NCBI GenBank assembly: GCA_026392145.1
Contig: JAPLCS010000154.1
Span: 1-5,186, forward strand
DNA from: Fimbriimonadales bacterium
GTDB taxonomy: Bacteria; Armatimonadota; Fimbriimonadia; Fimbriimonadales; Fimbriimonadaceae
DNA: 5,186 nt
Reading direction: 5' to 3'
Shown: one piece after another, positions 1 through 5,186 of the stretch
Position numbering within the stretch: the first letter of the stretch is position 1
How the letters are laid out: each line of letters begins with the position of its first letter
Made by a program: the position numbers and the translations under genes
The notes under the pieces: model-generated
The model's input: the letters and a program-made list of their open reading frames with translations, nothing else
What the model was told of the DNA's origin: nothing
The model's database searches: none

Positions 1-1218
1 ACCCTGCTCCTTCCAGGTTGCTAGAGTCTGAGTCAGTGAATCCGCTCTACCCCGATACGGCTCAAGAGATGCCCCTCCCAAATCATATTCATACGTTGTA
101 TCAATCCACCCGGGAATGTCGTTCATTGACGTCAACACCCAAAGGTTCGAAGCAGAATCCAAATGCTCCACTGGCAAAAAGAAATCGTTGGCGGTCGAAC
201 TCAGTATCTCCCCGCGTTTTGCACGAGCCTCAAGCCCAAGCCCAAGTTCCTCTTCAGCACGATTACCAATCGCTTCTAGTTCAAGCGGCTCATCCAATAC
301 GAGCAAGTCATTCTCGCCCAGCAAATCAATCGCACATCCAGAATCAGGGAACAGTAACGGTCGATACAACTCCAATCGATCGAAAAATTTTCGCTGAGAC
401 AAGGTACCCGCATCGTCCGTACAAAGCTCAACTAATCTGGCCGATGCCTCATCGTCCTCCAGAGTCGCTGCTTCCCTTTCTGCCGACTCAATAATCATCG
501 TCGCCAGGTCTTCCTCATTCCCCGCAAACAACACCTCACGAGAGGGTCCCAAACTCAAGGCAGGAATAGAACCTGTTGATCTTTGCGTATTCGAATCAAA
601 AGTCCTTAATGACTCAACCTCAGTATCAAACCATTCAATACGTACAGGCTGCTCGTACCCACTCGGCCAAACGTCTACAATTCCACCGCGACGACTATAT
701 CCACCGGGCATCCTCACAGGCTCTTGATATTCGTAGCCAAGCCGCTCCAAAACTGTGGTCACACGCTCAGGTTCAATGACTTCACCTTGCTTAAAACTCA
801 CAAACGACTCAATCAACATGTCTTTGGGAATCGTCCGCTCCAACGCCGACTGCGGAGAAGCAATAACGATTCTTGCCTCGTCTTCGGCCAATGCCCTTAA
901 CGATCCAAGTCGATCAGAAAGTGCCGTATGTTCCGGCGTAGAATCTTCAAACAAAGAGCTATTCCCGCTCGGCAATTGGTATATCAATCCATGAGGCACG
1001 CCAGCGAGTTCTAGCTTCGCCTGCCACGCCAACGCGCGGTCATAATTCGAAGTAATAACAAGCAACTTGCGAGGAGACTGCAAAAATGAAGCAGCAACAA
1101 ACACCGCTCGAGCTTCAATCGGAATACTAAGCCAACGACTTCTTCCTGAGAGGTGCTCAAACGGTTCTTGAAAATCAGAATGTTCGGACAGGTGGCGAGC
1201 CCAATCGGCGACGCGCAT
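1..1218 (-). CDS. mfd: Transcription-repair coupling factor Mfd, N-terminal part (3' end beyond window)
   Basis: Mfd binds RNA polymerase stalled at DNA lesions, pushes it off with its ATP-driven translocase, and recruits UvrA for nucleotide excision repair in the cytoplasm. The reading frame is open from an ATG at 1218 to the window edge, giving 406 codons of a family usually about 1,100-1,200 residues long. The visible part is the UvrB-like module (domains 1a/2/1b) that contacts UvrA. The clearest evidence is at residues 161-213: GYEYQEPVRMPGGYSRRGGI, then VDVWPSG, PVRIEWFDTEVESLRTFD and TQRS, which is the Mfd/UvrB signature of a G-x-x-x-RRGGI-x-D strand, an 'IEWFD-x-E-V-x-SLR-x-FD' stretch and a 'QRS' end. 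No Walker A motif is seen near the N terminus, as expected for Mfd and unlike UvrB. The translocase and RNA polymerase-binding domains lie outside the window. The start has no Shine-Dalgarno sequence but has a -10 box just upstream, so it is probably leaderless. Confidence 0.93.
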   Translation of the reverse strand, partial: MRVADWARHLSEHSDFQEPFEHLSGRSRWLSIPIEARAVFVAASFLQSPRKLLVITSNYDRALAWQAKLELAGVPHGLIYQLPSGNSSLFEDSTPEHTALSDRLGSLRALAEDEARIVIASPQSALERTIPKDMLIESFVSFKQGEVIEPERVTTVLERLGYEYQEPVRMPGGYSRRGGIVDVWPSGYEQPVRIEWFDTEVESLRTFDSNTQRSTGSIPALSLGPSREVLFAGNEEDLATMIIESAEREAATLEDDEASARLVELCTDDAGTLSQRKFFDRLELYRPLLFPDSGCAIDLLGENDLLVLDEPLELEAIGNRAEEELGLGLEARAKRGEILSSTANDFFLPVEHLDSASNLWVLTSMNDIPGWIDTTYEYDLGGASLEPYRGRADSLTQTLATWKEQG

Positions 1219-1225
1219 TGCAACT

Positions 1226-1231
1226 AATGTA
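1226..1231 (-). promoter_or_regulatory. -10 box of mfd, placed for a leaderless or 1-nt-leader transcript
   Basis: On the minus strand the hexamer TACATT ends 7 nt before the mfd ATG at 1218. Counting +1 seven bases after the hexamer puts initiation at 1219 (an A) or at the A of the ATG itself. There is no purine-rich ribosome site in the 20 nt before the ATG, which fits a leaderless mRNA. The -35 region is weak: GGGTTT at 17 nt or TTGGGT at 19 nt are the only candidates. Confidence 0.5.
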
Positions 1232-1310
1232 CCCTGTTTTGAACCAGCAAACCCAAACCAATCTCACCAGTCATGGGAAGATTAACAATCAAACCTGAAG
1301 GGCAAATACG

Positions 1311-1342
1311 AAAAAGAAGCGAGGTGTTGTACACCTCGCTTC
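1311..1342 (-). terminator. Intrinsic terminator after the small basic gene
   Basis: A perfect 12-bp stem (1316-1327 paired with 1331-1342, GAAGCGAGGTGT against ACACCTCGCTTC) closes a 3-nt loop. On the minus strand it is followed directly by five T residues (1315-1311). It lies 27 nt after the stop codon of the 34-residue gene and upstream of the mfd promoter, so it separates mfd from the genes to its right. No other strong terminator is seen after the gene ending at 1535, so this hairpin may also end transcripts that read through from the three-gene unit. Confidence 0.93.
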
Positions 1343-1369
1343 ATAAATCATTATCAAGCAGAGAAGGGC

Positions 1370-1474
1370 TTAGCCTTTTCCTTTCTTAATAGCTCGGTTG
1401 AGCTTCTTAACTTTCCGGGAGGAAGCCTTCATTTTGACTCTCCGCATGAGTTTAGGACCGCTTTTCGTAGGCAT
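1370..1474 (-). CDS. Small, highly basic 34-residue protein, unknown function
   Basis: The frame starts with ATG at 1474 and ends with TAA at 1370-1372. It encodes 34 residues, of which 14 are Lys or Arg and none are Asp or Glu; it begins MPTKSGPKLMRR and ends LNRAIKKGKG. A gene this short is below most gene-finder limits. It is supported by its surroundings: a TAAAAT box exactly positioned for a leaderless transcript and a perfect intrinsic terminator 27 nt after the stop. The composition, with no hydrophobic segment and helix-prone basic stretches, suggests a nucleic-acid-bound protein such as a small ribosomal or ribosome-associated protein. There is a faint resemblance to the short basic AURKAIP1/COX24 (mS38-like) family, which I cannot confirm. 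It is unlikely to be an antimicrobial peptide, since no leader or export signal is seen. I do not recognise it with confidence. Confidence 0.72.
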   Translation of the reverse strand: MPTKSGPKLMRRVKMKASSRKVKKLNRAIKKGKG

Positions 1475-1480
1475 AAAGCT

Positions 1481-1486
1481 ATTTTA
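1481..1486 (-). promoter_or_regulatory. -10 box of the 34-residue gene, leaderless arrangement
   Basis: TAAAAT on the minus strand is separated from the ATG at 1474 by exactly 6 nt, so the expected +1 is the A of the start codon. The intervening AGCTTT has no Shine-Dalgarno character. No good -35 hexamer is seen at 16-19 nt, so the promoter rests mainly on the -10 box and on the same arrangement in front of mfd. Confidence 0.55.
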
Positions 1487-1534
1487 CCCACGAAATTCTT
1501 CCAATTGGCATTCCCCTCTTCGCTTCACTCAAAA

Positions 1535-3010
1535 TCACGGTAAGTACTGATAGCTGACAAATGATAAGGCACGACTGTCCGGGGACCAACTTGGTACATT
1601 GATCGTTCCCTGACCACCAAAAAACTTGGCGAGTGTGGTCACCTTTCCAGTGGCTAATTCCATCAATCTCAAACTCACATCTTTATCCGCAGGATGACCT
1701 TGAACCTCAGGCTCATAGCTCAGCATCACCATCCACTTTCCATCGGGAGAAATATGCGGAAACCAATTGTTAAACTCATCTCTAGTCACCTGCTCAAGTC
1801 CACTCCCATTGGTAAGCATCCTATAAATTTGCATCTTGCCAGTTCTGTCCCCGTTAAAGTAAATGTACTTCCCATCGGGAGAATAATCCGGCCCATCATC
1901 AAGCCCCTCAGTCGTAGTCAATCTCGTTTCGGTACCACCGTCTATAGGAATGGTAAAAATCCCATACTTCCCTTCTCGCTGAGCACAATATGCCAACGTT
2001 TTGCCATCAGGCGACCAACCGTGCCAATAAGAAGGCGACATCTCCGTCACACGTTTGGGACTACCACCACTAATTGGCAAAGTGTAAATCACCGACTGAT
2101 GGTTTCCCTGCGACTGATCACTTATCACAATCAACTTTCCATCAGGCGAAATACCATGATCGTTGTTGCACTTCACAGCAAACCCAGTATCAATTAAGGT
2201 CGGTTCACCTCCCGATACAGGAATCTTATACAACCTCCCCTCAGAGTTATAAATGAACTCGTTCCTAGTGGCAAGCCAATTCGGCGCCTCAATGTGAGAA
2301 TCAAACACTCTCACTACTTTGCGATTCTTACTAGCAATGTCAATCTTTTCCAAGGTGGAATACAGCTTGAGTAATTCAACATGCTCAATCTCTTCAACTT
2401 TCACATCAGAAAAGGTGGCACTTTCTTCAGCATCTAATTCGTGAGAACAGAGTCCAAGTCCAAGATAAAAAGGCTCTTCCCAACGCAATCGCACCGCACC
2501 ACCAAGTGGATGAAACACGCCATCGTCCCCTGCAAACGAAGCAGTCACATAATCATCTCGCCGCTCTAATCTCACCGACTTGGGAGCAACCACGTTTCCA
2601 ACCACTTCGTGAGTCACCCCACCTGCTTGTTCCCGATATTGAAGACTAGTCAGACCATCTGCATGTATAGCGATGTCAGCATAAGTAGCATCAGCTCCAA
2701 GACCCTGCCGAATCATCAACACGGCCTTTCGATGCGGATTCTTGCCGTTTGGAGAAAGTGCAATAGTGGCAGAAAGCGCAACATTCCCCGTCATCTTTCG
2801 CCACAAGAAATGAAAAGCGTCTTGCTTATCCCAAATATTCTCGCCCGAAGCAGTCAGGTAATAACTCTTCGACGCAGAGTCAAAACGCGAGGAACCAGGG
2901 ATTCGAACAGCACCAACATCTTGCCCAACCTCAAACTCACCAACCTTGCCACTACCCACCTCAACATGAATCAGAACCTCAATCCAATTCGGCTCGCCGT
3001 TTAATCTCAT
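1535..3010 (-). CDS. Two-domain protein: DUF1349-like sandwich plus TolB-like PD40 propeller
   Basis: The 491-residue product has no signal peptide or membrane segment, so it is probably cytoplasmic, unlike periplasmic TolB. Residues about 30-206 look like a DUF1349/concanavalin-like beta-sandwich ([49 protein letters not shown]). Residues about 215-490 form a beta-propeller with PD40 repeats centred on SPDGK/SPDS at 288, 333, 377, 421 and 476. Strongly motif-like stretches sit between the repeats: DHG (284-286), WHGW (329-332), [10 protein letters not shown] (368-377), NNWFPHIS (414-421), GHPADKDV (438-445) and [12 protein letters not shown] (465-476). I recall similar sequences annotated as 'TolB family' or 'biopolymer transporter Tol' proteins, but a transport role is not shown. 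The invariant-looking His, Asp and Asn residues suggest a ligand- or metal-binding pocket. The start at 3010 lies inside the preceding gene, with GGAG 4 nt upstream, so the two genes are probably translationally coupled. Family assignment is firm; function is unknown. Confidence 0.9.
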   Translation of the reverse strand: MRLNGEPNWIEVLIHVEVGSGKVGEFEVGQDVGAVRIPGSSRFDSASKSYYLTASGENIWDKQDAFHFLWRKMTGNVALSATIALSPNGKNPHRKAVLMIRQGLGADATYADIAIHADGLTSLQYREQAGGVTHEVVGNVVAPKSVRLERRDDYVTASFAGDDGVFHPLGGAVRLRWEEPFYLGLGLCSHELDAEESATFSDVKVEEIEHVELLKLYSTLEKIDIASKNRKVVRVFDSHIEAPNWLATRNEFIYNSEGRLYKIPVSGGEPTLIDTGFAVKCNNDHGISPDGKLIVISDQSQGNHQSVIYTLPISGGSPKRVTEMSPSYWHGWSPDGKTLAYCAQREGKYGIFTIPIDGGTETRLTTTEGLDDGPDYSPDGKYIYFNGDRTGKMQIYRMLTNGSGLEQVTRDEFNNWFPHISPDGKWMVMLSYEPEVQGHPADKDVSLRLMELATGKVTTLAKFFGGQGTINVPSWSPDSRALSFVSYQYLP

Positions 3011-3962
3011 TCAGCTCCATCAAGTGGACCTGCTCAACTACCGAATCTGTCCACAAAGTCCAATACCCACCAGGATAAAGCCGGTGCCGATAAGTTGAAA
3101 CTCCAGTTAATCGAGTGCGACCACCACTTAAAGGCTCCAATACAAATTCACCCGATTCAACTTCATAGTAGTGATGATCATGAATGGCGTTAACCTCACC
3201 AAATGGATTGAGCTCGTGCATCGGCTTCGGAGTGCCGTCAACTCTGAAAACTACTCGCTTGTTCTTTTCCACCTTGGTAATCAGTCCCGGCATGTTCCCA
3301 GTCGATAATCCCCAATTCCGAGTCGATCCAGCCGTTTCTCCCGTGGAATCAATGTGAACCGGATGGGCAACTCCTAAAATAAAAAGCACGTTAGTGGGCG
3401 GAGGTATCTCCTCCAAATGAAATAGAAAGGGCCATATCTTTTCCGGCGTGGCATTGATCACCACACTGCTCACTTCAACCACTCGATTTGGCTCGCGGGA
3501 CTGAATGGCAGAATCAACCGCAGGCAACAAGATCAAAGGAAGAGCCGAAGCATACATCTTGTTGCGTGATTCAAGAACAGAGGCAAGCCAACCACCAAGT
3601 GCCAATCCAAGCCAATTCAGCGGGACCACCAAAAAGAATGCCATCGCGAGGCAAATCGCTCCCTCAAAAGCCCAAATCATAACGACAAACGAGAAGATAA
3701 GGTAGGAGCACAAGGCGACCCGGAAATTGAAAATCCCCTCTCGATCACCAACCCGGTGAGCAATCATGCCACATAAAATTCCTGTGACAAGGCATAAAGT
3801 TACAAATAACCAAATCCCATAAACAGTCGTGGCCTCAAACTTCATCCACAGTTGCAAGAGGTAGCTCAGGCCTAGAGTAATACCGGCAATTGCTGCACCG
3901 CAAAGCAAATTTACACCGCTCCACTTTAGAACTTCAAGAAAGTCGTTATCACTCTTTTTCAT
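2979..3962 (-). CDS. Membrane protein with C-terminal SRPBCC (START-like) domain
   Basis: The 327-residue product has four hydrophobic helices at about residues 14-36, 46-68, 82-97 and 102-126, with a weak fifth stretch at 138-149. A polar domain follows from about 161. It begins [20 protein letters not shown], the usual first strand and first helix of the SRPBCC/polyketide-cyclase fold. Alternating strands follow ([43 protein letters not shown]), then a long C-terminal helix from about residue 300 to 322. SRPBCC domains hold hydrophobic ligands in a cavity behind the last helix; the ligand here cannot be told. ATG at 3962 is preceded by GAGG at a 6-nt spacing. The gene begins 41 nt after the upstream membrane gene ends and overlaps the propeller gene by 32 nt, so all three are probably one operon. 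The N-terminal helices resemble those of the upstream protein. Confidence 0.88.
   Translation of the reverse strand: MKKSDNDFLEVLKWSGVNLLCGAAIAGITLGLSYLLQLWMKFEATTVYGIWLFVTLCLVTGILCGMIAHRVGDREGIFNFRVALCSYLIFSFVVMIWAFEGAICLAMAFFLVVPLNWLGLALGGWLASVLESRNKMYASALPLILLPAVDSAIQSREPNRVVEVSSVVINATPEKIWPFLFHLEEIPPPTNVLFILGVAHPVHIDSTGETAGSTRNWGLSTGNMPGLITKVEKNKRVVFRVDGTPKPMHELNPFGEVNAIHDHHYYEVESGEFVLEPLSGGRTRLTGVSTYRHRLYPGGYWTLWTDSVVEQVHLMELNEIKRRAELD
3011..3018 (-). promoter_or_regulatory. Ribosome binding site of the propeller gene, inside the SRPBCC gene
   Basis: GGAG at 3015-3018 on the minus strand lies 4 nt before the ATG at 3010. It is within the last codons of the SRPBCC gene, which stops at 2979. 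This site decides the start: the next in-frame alternative, a GTG at codon 18, has no comparable site. A 32-nt overlap with its own ribosome site points to coupled synthesis of the two proteins. Confidence 0.65.
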
Positions 3963-4003
3963 TCAAACCCTCGCTTAAGTCTCGTCAAGTTATCCTCGTT
4001 TGG

Positions 4004-4843
4004 TTAACGACAAGCGCCACGCCGAAACAGCTTCGCTACTTCCACTCCAATCTGAAGAGTACAAACATTGATAGCCAACACAACACTACCGCCTATCACC
4101 AAATAGGAATAGTATCCTGCGAACATGTAGATTATTCCGAAAGACAAATACATGAGCATGACTCCAACAAGATACAAACACGACAAACGCCAACCTTGAA
4201 TAGACTCGTTGAAAACGCTTCGCAAGAGCCATCTCCATATCAGCACAATTGGCACGTAGGTAAGTAACGTCCCCCCCATCGAGTAAAGACTTTCTAAAAC
4301 ACTTGGATGATCAAGAATCCAAGCAGATAGCGGCGCAAAAGCAGACAAGATAACTAGAATGGCAAACCCGAGATTTAATGTTGAATCAAATCCTCGAACG
4401 CTTCTATACCGAGCAATCAGCGCCGTCAGAATTGGAGTAACTAAGATCGATGCTGTCCAAAAGAACGTGGCTGGCGAGATAATCGAAAGAACAAACAATG
4501 CACCCCATATAGAGGTAAACCCGATGATGACAGGTTCCCACCTACCCCGTGTCGAAATTATTCCGCTCACTATTCCAGTCACCAATCCAGGAATGAAAAC
4601 CAGCAAGACCAGAAGAAGTGCACTCGGTCTTTCATCTGGCGAGTAAAGTGGCAAGGTCGTTGAAACAGCGAAGTAAATCGCTGCAGATAAAATTAAGTTG
4701 AGAATCGTCCCCACTGCCACCGCAGTCCAACTTAAACTGCTCAAAGAGCCTAATGGCTCAGATTGAATTTCTGATCTTTCCAAACCTACGACAGTTGTTC
4801 GAGTAACTTCTTGTCGCTCTACTCCACAATCACCTTCTTCCAT
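4004..4843 (-). CDS. Eight-helix integral membrane protein, unknown function (first gene of unit)
   Basis: I do not recognise a named family. From the ATG at 4843 the product has 279 residues. A polar, acidic-to-mixed N terminus of about 38 residues (starting MEEGDCGVERQEV) is followed by eight hydrophobic segments at about 40-61, 75-97, 105-123, 125-143, 158-177, 190-208, 220-241 and 245-268. The tail is short and basic (KLFRRGACR). The segment LVTGIVSGIISTR at 87-99 matches [13 protein letters not shown] of the next protein at 8 of 13 positions, at a similar place in the second helix. The start at 4843 is preferred because GGTGA lies 5 nt upstream. In-frame TTG at 4864 and GTG at 4852 would add 7 or 3 residues and have poorer sites. 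The gene is the first after a strong promoter and ends 41 nt before the SRPBCC gene. A role as transporter, sensor or envelope component cannot be distinguished. Confidence 0.85.
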   Translation of the reverse strand: MEEGDCGVERQEVTRTTVVGLERSEIQSEPLGSLSSLSWTAVAVGTILNLILSAAIYFAVSTTLPLYSPDERPSALLLVLLVFIPGLVTGIVSGIISTRGRWEPVIIGFTSIWGALFVLSIISPATFFWTASILVTPILTALIARYRSVRGFDSTLNLGFAILVILSAFAPLSAWILDHPSVLESLYSMGGTLLTYVPIVLIWRWLLRSVFNESIQGWRLSCLYLVGVMLMYLSFGIIYMFAGYYSYLVIGGSVVLAINVCTLQIGVEVAKLFRRGACR

Positions 4844-4848
4844 TCGTA

Positions 4849-4853
4849 TCACC
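4849..4853 (-). promoter_or_regulatory. Ribosome binding site deciding the start at 4843
   Basis: GGTGA on the minus strand matches the 3' half of the full Shine-Dalgarno consensus and is 5 nt from the ATG at 4843. The upstream TTG at 4864 has no purine-rich sequence in front of it and would lie only 11 nt from the predicted transcription start. Confidence 0.5.
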
Positions 4854-4881
4854 CGCTCACTCAAGAGCTGTTGATATCACA

Positions 4882-4911
4882 ATTATATCAAAATCACTTC
4901 ACAACTTTCAA
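4882..4911 (-). promoter_or_regulatory. Sigma-70-type promoter with extended -10 for the three-gene unit
   Basis: On the minus strand TTGAAA (4906-4911) and TATAAT (4882-4887) are separated by 18 bp. The -10 box is preceded by TGA, giving the extended -10 form TGnTATAAT. The predicted +1 is the A at 4875, giving a 32-nt leader to the ATG at 4843. This is the closest match to consensus in the window. Its -35 box lies inside the left arm of an inverted repeat. Confidence 0.85.
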
Positions 4912-4956
4912 ACAATTCTGAAAGTTAAAAAATATATTTCCAACACATGAAAGTTC
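4903..4956. repeat. Inverted repeat AACTTTCA / TGAAAGTT with a third half-site, possible operator
   Basis: AACTTTCA at 4903-4910 and TGAAAGTT at 4919-4926 form perfect 8-bp inverted arms around an 8-nt spacer. A third copy, TGAAAGTT, lies at 4949-4956, 30 bp from the second and on the same strand. The left arm covers most of the minus-strand -35 box, so a protein bound there would block that promoter. A hairpin is a less likely role, because the arms are A+T-rich and lie upstream of transcription. A related 9-mer, CACAACTTT, occurs at 4900-4908 and again at 4985-4993, nearer the plus-strand gene. Confidence 0.5.
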
Positions 4957-5032
4957 AAAGTAGTGTGAACTCCTTTCGAGTAGACACAACTTTGCAAATA
5001 TCGTTCAGAATAAACATAGGTCACGATAAGAC

Positions 5033-5186
5033 ATGAAATTGACAGCCCTGATTACGCTAACTGCTTCATTTGCAGCCCAAACGCTTGTCACTTCGCTGGC
5101 AAACGCTCAATCAGAAACCGACCTAATAAGCTTCCTCCGCACACGAGAGTTCATCAAAGCCCGAGCTCTGATTGCCCAAAAGAAGC
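5033..5186 (+). CDS. Exported protein, N-terminal part with signal peptide (continues past window)
   Basis: An ATG at 5033 opens a frame that runs to the window edge, giving 51 codons. The first 25 residues form a Sec-type signal peptide: MK, a hydrophobic core (residues 5-22, LITLTASFAAQTLVTSL region), then ANA with predicted signal peptidase I cleavage before QSETD. There is no lipobox cysteine. The start of the mature part (LISFLRTREFIKARALIAQKK region) looks like one amphipathic helix pair, as in helical-repeat or TPR-like proteins, but too little is present to name a family. The ribosome site is poor (only ATAAG just upstream) and no clear promoter is seen; TTGCAA at 4992-4997 is a possible -35 box without a good -10. 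The gene is divergent from the membrane-protein unit, and the two could share regulation through the repeats between them. Confidence 0.75.
   Translation, partial: MKLTALITLTASFAAQTLVTSLANAQSETDLISFLRTREFIKARALIAQKK

Noticed and set aside
232..249. Short direct repeat AGCCCAAGCCCAAG
   Set aside because: It codes for Leu-Gly-Leu-Gly-Leu-Glu within mfd and needs no further explanation.
18..994. Plus-strand open frames of 67-158 codons across the left part
   Set aside because: They lie opposite mfd, which shows clear Mfd signatures in the minus frame. Their translations are low-complexity, rich in Ser, Pro and His, with no domain character.
1011..1223. Minus-strand 70-codon frame starting at 1223
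   Set aside because: It overlaps the start of mfd in another frame. Its Leu/Arg-rich translation is a by-product of the mfd codons, and the mfd frame continues with recognisable family motifs.
1501..1508. Palindrome CCAATTGG as a terminator or operator
   Set aside because: It is only 8 bp, has no loop and no T-run, and is likely to occur by chance. It was kept only as a remark on read-through.
1694..2256. Plus-strand frames of 167 and 60 codons
   Set aside because: They are antisense to the PD40 propeller region. Their repetitive look mirrors the repeated SPDGK codons of the real gene.
2609..3004. Plus-strand frame of 131 codons
   Set aside because: It is antisense to the DUF1349-like domain, has no ribosome site or domain, and its composition is typical of a shadow frame.
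3488..4646. Plus-strand frames of 64-125 codons
   Set aside because: They are antisense to the two membrane-protein genes, whose long hydrophobic helices are a coherent coding signal.
4992..5029. Promoter for the plus-strand exported protein (TTGCAA with TAAACA, CATAGG or GATAAG as -10)
   Set aside because: No -10 candidate matches at a proper 16-18 bp spacing, so it is not listed as a feature.

Overview
This is bacterial DNA of moderate G+C (by eye somewhat under 50%). It is almost fully coding on the minus strand, with one gene beginning on the plus strand at the right edge. The sequence does not fix the organism. The promoters are sigma-70-like (one has a consensus TATAAT box). Two genes, mfd and a 34-residue basic protein, have a TAnnnT box 6-7 nt before the ATG and no Shine-Dalgarno sequence. 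That is the leaderless arrangement described in Deinococcus and several other deep-branching or Gram-variable phyla. Together with a TolB-like propeller fused to a DUF1349-like sandwich, it suggests an environmental lineage such as Armatimonadota, but this is only a weak inference.

Layout from left to right: (1) 1-1218, minus strand: the N-terminal 406 residues of Mfd, the transcription-repair coupling factor, cut by the window edge. (2) 1219-1534: the mfd promoter, a perfect 12-bp intrinsic terminator, a 34-residue lysine/arginine-rich protein too short for usual gene finders, and its apparently leaderless promoter. (3) 1535-4843, minus strand: a three-gene unit read right to left. It encodes an 8-helix membrane protein, a 4-helix membrane protein with a C-terminal SRPBCC (START-like) domain, and a soluble two-domain protein with an N-terminal concanavalin-like sandwich and a C-terminal PD40/TolB-like propeller. 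The last two genes overlap by 32 nt. The unit starts from a strong extended -10 promoter at 4882-4911. (4) 4844-5032: a divergent intergenic region with an inverted repeat over the -35 box and a third copy of the same octamer. (5) 5033 to the end, plus strand: the first 51 codons of an exported protein with a clear signal peptide.

mfd and the small basic gene are housekeeping-like single transcription units. The three-gene unit looks like one functional module at the membrane, of unknown role. Its two membrane proteins share a short sequence signature and the same four-helix layout, which suggests an old duplication with the SRPBCC domain present on only one copy. I see no RNA genes, mobile elements or CRISPR arrays. 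I see no defence or other complete new system that I could defend. The three-gene unit and the 34-residue protein are the least described parts.
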